A stretch of DNA of 8,163 nucleotides from Acidobacteriota bacterium. Lineage in GTDB: Bacteria > Acidobacteriota > JAAYUB01 > JAMOQF01. The position numbers and the translations under genes were made by a program. Each line of letters opens with the position of its first letter. The first letter of the stretch is position 1. The notes below the pieces were generated by a model. The model worked only from the letters and a program-made list of their open reading frames with translations, was not told where the DNA came from and did not search any database. Where the stretch lies: NCBI GenBank assembly GCA_027040585.1, contig JALULU010000250.1:1-8163 (forward strand). Direction: 5' to 3'. Of this stretch, positions 1 to 6,086 are shown piece after piece.

Positions 1-2067
1 GAAGAATTTATTTTAGAGGTCTCCAATAAAGATAGATATGAAAAGTTACTAAAGAAAATAAATTCCTTAAGTCGTGGAAAACTTTATTCAGTTGAATGGA
101 ATGTTTCAACCAACAAAGTTATTCAAATGGATATTAAAAAAATAGATGAAGATGGTTTTGTAATGATATTTGATATAAAGGATATGTTTGATATAACTGA
201 AACAACATTAAAAATTTATGAAGAATTAATCAGGAGTATTTTTAAAAAGGTGAATGGATATTGTTGGAGTGGTATTTTAGAAGAGGATTATTCCCTAAAG
301 TATTTATTTGTTGTAGGCAATGTTAAAGGAGTTACAGGTTATAACAAAAATGAGTTTTTAAATAAAGGTATGGATCTTGTTTTAAAAGATGGTATTGAAT
401 TGAGGAAGAAAAACTTTAAAAGGTTTATATCTGAAGAAATTATTGAGAACAAATTTAAGATTTTAACCAGAAGTGGTGAAATTAAGTGGATTCACGAAAC
501 CGTTATTCCAAAAAGGGATGAGAATGGTGGAATCTCTTATTTATTGGGTATTGCCTTTGATATAACCAGAGAAAAGATGGAAAAGGATAAGATTGAAGAA
601 AGAAAGAAATTTTTTGAGAAAATTTTTGAAAGTATTAAGGATGTGATAATAATAACGAAGGAAAATGGTGAAATAATTTATTTAAACCAAAAGGCTAAAT
701 CTTTTCTTTCAAATGTTTCTGAAGAATTGAAAGGTAAATTAATATATGAAGTTTTTGTAAATTATGACATTGAAAGTGGCTATGATATTAAAGATGTGAT
801 TGAAAAAAAACTGTATTTAGAAGGTGATGTAAAAGATAGAATTGTTTTAAAAAATGGCAATGAAAATTTATTTTTTGATATGAAAGTTATTGGATTTAAA
901 AATGAGAATGGGAATAATATGATTATTTTTCTCTTTGACGATATTTCAAGGGAAATTTTAAAGGATAATCTGGCAAAAAGGGTTGAAAAATTAGAATCTT
1001 TAAGTTTATTTGCAGGTGGAATTGCCCACAATTTAAACAATTTGATTTTTAAAGTAAAGGGTTCTTTATCATTATTGGAAAACTATGTTAAAGATAAAAA
1101 GGGAATGGAGATAGTTTCAAGATTAAAAGATGCAGCTTACAGTGGAGAAATGATGGGTAATAAATTACTTACTTTTGCCAGAGGTGGCGGATGTGTTAAA
1201 AAATCAGAGAATAGTGATGCAATTAAAACTTTGTTAAAAAGAATAGTCAATGATTTAGAAAAAGATTTTGCCTTAGTTTTCAACTTAGAATTTAAATCGG
1301 ATGATTTTATTGTTAATTATGATGAAAGCCAGTTGTATCAGGCAATTTATAATCTGGTATTGAATGCCTGTGAGGCTTCAAATGATGGTGAAATCGTTAT
1401 TTCTTGTGAAAAAGCAATTGAAAAAGATGCCATTAAAATATCGATAGAAGATAATGGTGTTGGAATAGCAAAAGAAAATCTTGAAAAAGTTTTCTACCCA
1501 TATTTTACTACTAAAAAAGGTCATCCTGGACTTGGTTTATCAATTTCTCAGAAAATAATTAGAAATCATGGTGGAGATATTTTTCTAAAACAGAAAGAGA
1601 AGGGAACCATTGTTGAAATTTATCTTCCAACAGTCCGAAAAGAGGATAATTTCAAAAAGGATATTTACAAAATAGAGAATAAGAAAATATATGTCTTAGT
1701 TATGGACGACGATTCTATGGTAAGGGAAGTTTTTAGAGATATGTTAGAAGAACTTAATTGTGAAGTTGATCTTGCGAATAATGGTGAAATGGCTATAGAA
1801 AAGTATAAGGTTGAATTGGAGAAGGGAAAACCTTATGATGTTGTATTTTTAGATTTAATAATAGAAAATGGACTTGGCGGTAAAGAAACCTTTGAGCGGT
1901 TAAAAGAGATGGATCCAGATGTTAAAGCTGTTGTTTCAAGTGGGTATTCAGATGAAGATATTTTGAGTAATTTTAAGGAATTTAATTTTTTTGATGTTTT
2001 AAAAAAGCCCTTTGATTTAAATGACCTTTCTAAGGTGCTTGATAGGATTAGAAGAAGGGAAGGATAA
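1..2067 (+). CDS. Hybrid sensor histidine kinase (PAS repeats, HisKA, HATPase_c, receiver), 5'-truncated by window
   Basis: This is a sensory kinase that autophosphorylates on His and passes the phosphate to its own C-terminal receiver. The frame is open from base 1, so the ATG at 127 is internal; 688 codons are visible. Residues are numbered from base 1. Residues 1-65 look like the end of a PAS domain (VEWN, then GFVMIFDIKD). A second PAS spans about 72-190 and ends in GIAFDITREK. A third spans about 207-320. The phosphoacceptor is His343 in GGIAHNLNN. The ATPase has an N-box (Asn455, NLVLNACEAS), G1 (DNGVGIA, Asp484), an F-box (YFTTKKG) and G2 (GLGLS). The receiver covers 561-685, with Asp569-571, phosphoacceptor Asp618, Ser646 and Lys669 (KKPF). 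No membrane segment or DNA-binding output is seen, so an upstream sensor region or a separate partner regulator is likely. Asn follows the catalytic His where Asp or Glu is usual. Family assignment is very secure; signal and target are unknown. Confidence 0.95.
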   Translation, partial: EEFILEVSNKDRYEKLLKKINSLSRGKLYSVEWNVSTNKVIQMDIKKIDEDGFVMIFDIKDMFDITETTLKIYEELIRSIFKKVNGYCWSGILEEDYSLKYLFVVGNVKGVTGYNKNEFLNKGMDLVLKDGIELRKKNFKRFISEEIIENKFKILTRSGEIKWIHETVIPKRDENGGISYLLGIAFDITREKMEKDKIEERKKFFEKIFESIKDVIIITKENGEIIYLNQKAKSFLSNVSEELKGKLIYEVFVNYDIESGYDIKDVIEKKLYLEGDVKDRIVLKNGNENLFFDMKVIGFKNENGNNMIIFLFDDISREILKDNLAKRVEKLESLSLFAGGIAHNLNNLIFKVKGSLSLLENYVKDKKGMEIVSRLKDAAYSGEMMGNKLLTFARGGGCVKKSENSDAIKTLLKRIVNDLEKDFALVFNLEFKSDDFIVNYDESQLYQAIYNLVLNACEASNDGEIVISCEKAIEKDAIKISIEDNGVGIAKENLEKVFYPYFTTKKGHPGLGLSISQKIIRNHGGDIFLKQKEKGTIVEIYLPTVRKEDNFKKDIYKIENKKIYVLVMDDDSMVREVFRDMLEELNCEVDLANNGEMAIEKYKVELEKGKPYDVVFLDLIIENGLGGKETFERLKEMDPDVKAVVSSGYSDEDILSNFKEFNFFDVLKKPFDLNDLSKVLDRIRRREG

Positions 2068-2075
2068 AAGGTGTG

Positions 2076-2103
2076 TTGTGGAGAGGTAAAAACCTCCCCA
2101 CAA
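2076..2103. terminator. Hairpin in convergent gap, probable (bidirectional) terminator
   Basis: Arms at 2076-2087 and 2092-2103 form a 12-bp stem with one A/C mismatch and an AAAA loop. The hairpin lies 8 bases after the kinase stop and 10 bases beyond the stop of the Spy-like gene on the other strand. On the minus strand the stem is followed by CACACCTTTTATCC, a short T run. On the plus strand no T-run follows, so it is better suited to ending the minus-strand operon. Its position between two converging genes supports termination. Confidence 0.7.
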
Positions 2104-2113
2104 GTTAACTGTC

Positions 2114-2692
2114 TTAACGCATGCCCATACCTCTTCTGCCTCCCCTTCTTCTTTCTCCTCTCATCTTCATTCTATTCATCATCATTTCTCTTCTGAAATT
2201 TTCTCTAAGAGTCTTAAGTGTCGCTCTCTGTTCAGGTGTGAGCTGGTCTCTAATATCTAGTTTCATTAAGAAAAGTTCTCTTTTAATTTTAACCCTTAAA
2301 TTGGCAATCTCGTCAAACATCTGAAGTGCAGAATTTCTGTCGAAATTATTGTTTTCAATTAAAGTCTTGAAATCAAGGTTTTTCTTTTCAAGTTGAGCCT
2401 TTAAGTCAATCAATTTATCCATATAGTTTAAAAATATGGAATCAATTTTATTTACTTGTTCATCTGTTAGATTTAACTTTTGAACTACTTCAGGATTTTT
2501 CCACCACTTTCCCCCTGGAAGAATAGAGTTAGAGTCGTTCATAATACCTCTTTTGTGCATGCCCTTATGCATACCCTGACCCATACCCATACCATTTCCG
2601 TTTCCCATTCCAATTCCAATTCCCTGAGCAATTGCAGACACTGTAAAAACGAAGAATAGAGAAAATAGTAAAATTAATGATTTTTTAAACAT
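2114..2692 (-). CDS. Spy/CpxP-like (LTXXQ) periplasmic protein, Met/Gly/His-rich
   Basis: This is a predicted periplasmic protein of the Spy/CpxP/ZraP-like family, whose members act as chaperones or metal-stress sensors. The 192-aa reading starts at 2692, behind a strong AAGGAGGTG six bases before the ATG. A longer in-frame ATG at 2740 would overlap the anti-sigma gene and bury the signal peptide. Residues 1-22 are a signal peptide (MFKKSLILLF, probable cleavage after SAIA). Residues 23-49 are low complexity: nine Gly-X pairs rich in Met, then GMHKGMHK. The helical core carries LTDEQ at 75-79 and LTPEQ at 151-155, the paired family signature. The tail (about 167-192) is rich in Arg, Met and Gly. 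It is the last gene of the sigma / anti-sigma cluster, 22 bp after the anti-sigma stop, so it is probably the regulon's effector or its periplasmic sensor. Metal binding is inferred from Met and His content only. Confidence 0.85.
   Translation of the reverse strand: MFKKSLILLFSLFFVFTVSAIAQGIGIGMGNGNGMGMGQGMHKGMHKRGIMNDSNSILPGGKWWKNPEVVQKLNLTDEQVNKIDSIFLNYMDKLIDLKAQLEKKNLDFKTLIENNNFDRNSALQMFDEIANLRVKIKRELFLMKLDIRDQLTPEQRATLKTLRENFRREMMMNRMKMRGERRRGGRRGMGMR
2570..2623 (-). repeat. Coding hexanucleotide repeat (GGNNNN)x9
   Basis: Read on the minus strand, the 54 bases are nine consecutive GGNNNN hexamers (for example GGAATT twice, GGTATG three times). They encode nine Gly-X dipeptides, with X being Met, Ile, Asn or Gln, directly after the signal peptide of the Spy-like protein. 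The imperfect tandem structure suggests growth by replication slippage. Two further GMHK units follow it. Confidence 0.75.
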
Positions 2693-2696
2693 AAAA

Positions 2697-2705
2697 CACC
2701 TCCTT
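2697..2705 (-). promoter_or_regulatory. Shine-Dalgarno site of the Spy-like gene
   Basis: The minus-strand sequence AAGGAGGTG ends 4 bases before the ATG at 2692, in the 22-bp gap after the anti-sigma stop. It is among the strongest ribosome-binding sites in the window. It decides the start in favour of 2692 over the upstream ATG at 2740. Confidence 0.85.
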
Positions 2706-2714
2706 ATGTTTAGG

Positions 2715-3170
2715 TTAATTGTTAATATTCCACTTGTCATAAGTTGATAAAATATTTACTTCATTATTTTGTGAAATGTTTTCCATTTCGTCCAATAGTT
2801 TTTCCTGTTTTAAGTCTGAAATAGAGTAGGGAATTTCTTTTTTTGTTTTATTTAAATCCATTCCAGTCAAGAATATTGAAACTATAAATATAATTGAAGC
2901 AGCAATTGTCTGAATTAGTCTTAAGTTAATTTTTTTCCTTTCAATTTCAAATTTTTCACCTTCCAATTTTTCAATTTTATCAAAAACATTTTTATTAAAA
3001 TTTTCAGGTACTTCTAAAAACTCATCTTCTTCAATAAGACTATTTATTTCTTTGTTTTTTTCAAATAACACTCTACAGGTTGGACACATTGAAATGTGTT
3101 CCGCCACTTCCTCATTTAATTTTCTTCCCTTTTTATTTAAAAGAATTTCTTCTTCAAATTTTTCACACAT
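2715..3170 (-). CDS. Membrane-anchored zinc-binding anti-sigma factor (ZAS type)
   Basis: This protein is predicted to bind and inhibit the ECF sigma factor encoded just upstream. The 151-aa reading begins at the ATG at 3170, which overlaps the sigma stop in ATGTGTGA (8 nt) and follows GGGAG by 9 bases. This is the coupled arrangement usual for sigma / anti-sigma pairs. Longer readings from TTG 3209 or ATG 3206 are open but lie deeper in the sigma gene. The N-terminal domain has the H-x3-C-x2-C zinc motif (His25, Cys29, Cys32). Cys2 sits at a plausible distance to be the fourth ligand, as in RsrA or ChrR. One hydrophobic segment at about 85-104 (LIQTIAASIIFIVSIFL) is a membrane anchor. It leaves a 45-aa polar C-terminus, predicted periplasmic, too short for a known sensor domain. 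Signal reception may therefore involve the neighbouring Spy-like protein or regulated proteolysis. Confidence 0.85.
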   Translation of the reverse strand: MCEKFEEEILLNKKGRKLNEEVAEHISMCPTCRVLFEKNKEINSLIEEDEFLEVPENFNKNVFDKIEKLEGEKFEIERKKINLRLIQTIAASIIFIVSIFLTGMDLNKTKKEIPYSISDLKQEKLLDEMENISQNNEVNILSTYDKWNINN

Positions 3171-3750
3171 TTTTAATATCTCCCGTAGATTTTTTTGATG
3201 ATTCATCAATCAATCTAATTAATTTTGCTTTACCCCTATGGATATAATTTTTAACTGATTGAAGGGAACAATTCATCATTTCTGATATCTCCTGATAGCT
3301 TTTTTCCTCTTTTATATAGAGGATTAAAGCAGTTCTCTCCACAGGGGAAAGTTCCATTAATTTATTTTCAAAAATCATTTTTCTTTCATCAGAAATAGCC
3401 TTTAGTAAAGGATCTTGATTCTCCTTTTCAATCTCAAAATTTGTTTCTTTTTCTTCTAAAAAAAGTTCTTTACCTTTTTTTAGATAGTTAAAGGTCTTGT
3501 TTGTGGCAATTTTAAAGACAAAAGAAGAAAATTTACCACTGTTTGTATAACTTTTTCTCTTTAAATAAATTGATACAAAAACATCCTGGGAGAGTTCTTC
3601 AGCAACATGAAAATTGTGAATTATCCTAAAAATGAAATTTAAAATTTTCTTCTTGTATCTGTTTAAGATAATTTCAAATGCTTCTCTGTCATCGTGTTCT
3701 TTTACTAAAATCATCAGTTCCTCATCCTTTAAATTGTTTTTTTCAATCAT
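3163..3750 (-). CDS. ECF-type RNA polymerase sigma factor
   Basis: This is a group IV (extracytoplasmic function) sigma-70 factor that would direct RNA polymerase to stress promoters. Of its 195 aa, sigma-2 lies at about 24-91 (AFEIILNRYKKKIL, then AEELSQDVFVSIY and NYLKK). A short acidic linker follows, and sigma-4 lies at about 131-181 (LSPVERTALILY, then YQEISEMMNCSLQSVKNYIHRGKAKL, a helix-turn-helix). There is no C-terminal extension. The ATG at 3750 keeps the usual residues before DEEL but has only a weak AAAGAGA site about 12 bases upstream. ATG 3714 (Met13) has a better GAGG site 5 bases upstream but would start inside the conserved DEEL segment, so 3750 is preferred with some doubt. 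The gene overlaps the downstream anti-sigma gene by 8 nt. An ECF-like box upstream hints at autoregulation. Confidence 0.92.
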   Translation of the reverse strand: MIEKNNLKDEELMILVKEHDDREAFEIILNRYKKKILNFIFRIIHNFHVAEELSQDVFVSIYLKRKSYTNSGKFSSFVFKIATNKTFNYLKKGKELFLEEKETNFEIEKENQDPLLKAISDERKMIFENKLMELSPVERTALILYIKEEKSYQEISEMMNCSLQSVKNYIHRGKAKLIRLIDESSKKSTGDIKNV

Positions 3751-3785
3751 TTATTTATTTCTCTTTTTTTCTGTTTCAAGTTTAT

Positions 3786-3813
3786 AAAACAAGTGAGATT
3801 AAAAAAGGTTTCA
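3786..3813 (-). promoter_or_regulatory. Possible ECF-type promoter upstream of the sigma gene
   Basis: On the minus strand, TGAAAC at 3813-3808 matches the -35 box known for Bacillus ECF sigma factors (W, X, M). It overlaps the TGA stop of the glycosylase gene. After a 16-base spacer comes TGTT at 3791-3788, a poor match to CGTA/CGTC, followed by TATAAA at 3786-3781. A second TTGAAAC at 3779-3773 has no sensible -10. Placement in the 60-bp gap before an ECF gene fits autoregulation, but A+T-rich DNA yields such matches easily. Confidence 0.3.
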
Positions 3814-4467
3814 TTTTTTAAAAAATTTTTTTAAGGGACATTTTTCACACATTGGATTTTTTTTACAAAGTGTATTTCCAAGAATAACAATCAAGGCGTG
3901 AAGTTCATTATAAATATTTACATTTTTTGGCAATCTCTCTTCAAAATAAAGTCTCATCTCTTCATACCATCTGGATTTTATTTTCACTTTAAAACCATGC
4001 CTTTCAAGGATTCTTTTTGTGTATGCATCAACAACAAAGATAGATTTATTAAAAGCATATAGTAAAATGGAATCAGCTGTCTCCCTTCCAATTCCATTTA
4101 CCTTTAATAAAATTTCTCTAAAATCGTGAACTTTTAAATTTTGAAAATATGAGAGGTTAAAATTTTTTTCTTCAAAGATTCTAAGAAGATTTTTAAGCCT
4201 TTTTACCTTTATTGAAGGATATCTTGAGGGTTTAATTAATTCAATTAGCTTTTCTTCGCTTGTATTTAATATTTTTTGTGGAGATAGCAAATTTTCACTT
4301 TCTAAATTAGAAATAGCCTTTTCAACATTTTTCCAGTTTACCCCCTGTGCAAGGAGTGTACCTATAATTATTTCATATTTAGATGAGGCGGGCCACCAGT
4401 GCTGTGGCCCAAAATATTTTAAAAGTAAGTGGAAAAGTTCAATTGGCTCAATATTACAAGAATTCAT
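3811..4467 (-). CDS. Endonuclease III-domain (HhH-GPD) DNA glycosylase, MagIII/COG2231-like
   Basis: This is a base-excision-repair glycosylase that probably removes alkylated bases such as 3-methyladenine. The 218-aa protein opens with the COG2231-type pattern HWWPASSKYEIIIGTLLAQ and NWKNVEKAI. The helix-hairpin-helix is at about 121-132 (LKVNGIGRETAD), with catalytic Asp147 in FVVDAYTKR. Glu129 occupies the place of the catalytic Lys of E. coli endonuclease III (GRKT), so lyase activity is not expected; MagIII has a comparable GKES. ELHALIVILG (188-197) is also typical of this group. The C-terminus has Cys201, Cys207 and Cys210, but the fourth Fe-S ligand position is Phe216, so a normal 4Fe-4S cluster is doubtful. 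The ATG at 4467 overlaps the end of the upstream nuclease gene by 14 nt, implying coupled translation. The nearest GAGGA is about 14 bases away, so the start rests on the overlap. The family is secure; the substrate is inferred. Confidence 0.85.
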   Translation of the reverse strand: MNSCNIEPIELFHLLLKYFGPQHWWPASSKYEIIIGTLLAQGVNWKNVEKAISNLESENLLSPQKILNTSEEKLIELIKPSRYPSIKVKRLKNLLRIFEEKNFNLSYFQNLKVHDFREILLKVNGIGRETADSILLYAFNKSIFVVDAYTKRILERHGFKVKIKSRWYEEMRLYFEERLPKNVNIYNELHALIVILGNTLCKKNPMCEKCPLKKFFKK

Positions 4468-5860
4468 CTAAAACTATTTCTTCCTCATATTCAGGTATAT
4501 AGGTATTCCAGCCAAGATGTTCCTCAATCTTTTGAGACATTGCATCTATTGCGTCAGGGTCGCCGTGTACCAGAAAGGTCATTTTTGGTGGTTTTGAGAA
4601 GGTTTTTAGCCATTTTAAAATTTCATTGTAGTCAGCATGGGCACTGAAGGTATCAATTTCTTCAATATGTGCATTAATTGGCACATGTTCACCATGAATT
4701 TTAATACTTTTTTCTCCATTTAATATCCTTCTTCCCCTTGTGGCATTTGCCTGATACCCCACAAAAAGAATAGTATTTGCTCTTTTTGGAAGGCCAAGTT
4801 TTAGATGGTGAAGTATCCTTCCTGCTTCACACATTCCACTTGCAGAAATTAAAATTATTGGCTCTGTGATTTTATTTATGGCCTTTGATTCATCAACAGT
4901 TGATGCAATGTGTAAATTACTACAATAAATTGGGCATTTCCCATGTGAGTTTTCAATTATTTCAAGATTTAAATTTCCTTTATGGTCGCAAGAAATTCTT
5001 GTTGCCTTTATTGCAAGGGGACTGTCCATATAAATTTTCATATCAAGTGGTATTAAATTCTTCTTCTGGAGCTGGCCAATATGGTATAGAATTTCCTGTG
5101 TTCTACCAACTGCAAATGCAGGGATAATTACCCTTCCACCTCTTTTATAAGTATCATTTATAATTTTTGCCATTTTAGGCTCTACGTCCTCGTGAGTGTG
5201 TAGTCTATTTCCATAGGTGGATTCGCAAATTAAGAAATCTACTCCATCACCGGGTTCCGGGTCATTTAAAATGTGTTCTCCATATCTTCCCAAATCACCT
5301 GAAAACAGTATTTTTATGTTTTCCCCATTTTCTCTTTTTAATTCAAATTTCGCAAAGGCTGAACCTATTATGTGCCCAGCATCAAAATATTTAAACTTTA
5401 TATTTTTATTTATTTCCTTTTCTTCACCATAGTTAATTGTGTTAAACATTTCAAGTACTCCAAGTGCGTCATCAATTGTGTAAAGGGGAAGGGCGGGAGT
5501 ATGTTTTGAAAACTTTTTCTTATTTGCAAATTTTGCATCTTCTTCCTGTATGTGTGCAGAGTCCACCAACATTATATCCGAAAGATCTTTTGTGGTGGGT
5601 GTGCTATAAATGTTACCGGTGAATCCATATCTGTAAAATCTTGGTAAATATCCAGTGTGATCAATATGGGCATGTGTTATTACTATATCTTCAATTGTAT
5701 TTAAATCAACTGGAAAGGGCTCCCAGTTAACTAACCTCCACTTTTTCACACCCTGAAACATTCCACAGTCAACCAAAACTGATTTTCCTCTGTGGGTCAA
5801 AAGATGTTTTGAACCGGTTACTGTCTTTGCTGCCCCTAAGAATTTTATTTTAGTGGTCAT
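4454..5860 (-). CDS. MBL-fold / beta-CASP RNA-specific ribonuclease (YSH1/CPSF73-like)
   Basis: This is a zinc-dependent cytoplasmic ribonuclease of the metallo-beta-lactamase / beta-CASP family, like bacterial TTHA0252 and related to CPSF73. The 468-aa length is normal. All signature residues are visible: H63-x-H65-x-D67-H68 (THAHIDHTG), His163 (DAGHIIGS), Asp189 (SGDLGR), motif A Glu213 (ESTYGNR), motif B His408 (SAHADYN) and motif C His432 (VHGDPDA). The N-terminus (KIKFLGAAKTVTGS) and the beta-CASP part (IPAFAVGRTQEILY, MDSPLA, ISASGMCEAGRILHHL) match the family throughout. No KH or other RNA-binding extension is present. The ATG at 5860 has GGAG 6 bases upstream. It is the first gene of the minus-strand cluster and overlaps the glycosylase gene by 14 nt. 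The in vivo RNA targets cannot be read from the sequence. Confidence 0.93.
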   Translation of the reverse strand: MTTKIKFLGAAKTVTGSKHLLTHRGKSVLVDCGMFQGVKKWRLVNWEPFPVDLNTIEDIVITHAHIDHTGYLPRFYRYGFTGNIYSTPTTKDLSDIMLVDSAHIQEEDAKFANKKKFSKHTPALPLYTIDDALGVLEMFNTINYGEEKEINKNIKFKYFDAGHIIGSAFAKFELKRENGENIKILFSGDLGRYGEHILNDPEPGDGVDFLICESTYGNRLHTHEDVEPKMAKIINDTYKRGGRVIIPAFAVGRTQEILYHIGQLQKKNLIPLDMKIYMDSPLAIKATRISCDHKGNLNLEIIENSHGKCPIYCSNLHIASTVDESKAINKITEPIILISASGMCEAGRILHHLKLGLPKRANTILFVGYQANATRGRRILNGEKSIKIHGEHVPINAHIEEIDTFSAHADYNEILKWLKTFSKPPKMTFLVHGDPDAIDAMSQKIEEHLGWNTYIPEYEEEIVLDEFL

Positions 5861-6032
5861 AAATTACTCCTTTTCTTATGTTTAAAATATAAATAGATAG
5901 TTAAGTATAAACTGAAAAGTTAAAAGAAAAAAGAAAATTGTTAAATGTGTTTAATGTTTAAAAATATAAAATGAAAATTTTAATTTCTTGAAATATTTTT
6001 ATTCTTTTAAACAACTACAGTTTATTATAGAA
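5861..6032. other. A+T-rich intergenic spacer, leader of the nuclease cluster
   Basis: No ORF with coding character was found on either strand here. Its right side receives transcription ending from the lipoprotein gene; its left side must hold the promoter of the nuclease-led operon. Apart from the AAGGAG ribosome site next to 5860 and a weak -10-like box, only short A+T-rich runs are visible. Confidence 0.5.
5904..5909 (-). promoter_or_regulatory. Possible -10 box for the nuclease-led operon
   Basis: TATACT on the minus strand matches the sigma-70 -10 consensus at five of six bases and would give a leader of roughly 37 bases. The -35 position 17 bases upstream is only a T-run, so support is weak. 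It is listed because a promoter is expected in this gap. Confidence 0.2.
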
Positions 6033-6059
6033 GGAGGAAAGCCTTATGGGTTTTCCTCC
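6033..6059 (-). terminator. Hairpin terminator of the propeller lipoprotein gene
   Basis: Arms 6033-6040 (GGAGGAAA) and 6052-6059 (TTTCCTCC) form an 8-bp stem. After one mismatch it continues with two more G-C pairs around a short loop. It starts 27 bases past the stop of the minus-strand lipoprotein gene. On the minus strand it is followed by TTCTATAATAAAC, a modest T-containing tail. On the plus strand the same bases imitate a ribosome-binding site, which is probably coincidental. Confidence 0.65.
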
Positions 6060-6086
6060 AGATTTCAAAAGATTTATATACTGTTT

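Noticed and set aside
780..1040. Minus-strand ORF of 86 codons
   Set aside because: It lies antisense inside the PAS region of the kinase, with Phe/Ser/Leu-rich composition typical of a shadow of A+T-rich coding DNA.
3801..3840. A-rich and T-rich runs after the glycosylase gene as an intrinsic terminator
   Set aside because: The AAAAAATTTTTTT run could fold only into an A/T stem without G-C pairs and lies partly inside the coding region. It is not a convincing terminator.
4429..5432. Plus-strand ORFs of 71-80 codons inside the nuclease and glycosylase genes
   Set aside because: They are antisense to genes with complete catalytic motifs and show no recognisable domain or ribosome site.
5861..6086. 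CRISPR array, tRNA or riboswitch in the A+T-rich gaps (also 7741-8163)
   Set aside because: No evenly spaced direct repeats, cloverleaf pattern or known riboswitch core could be seen in either gap.
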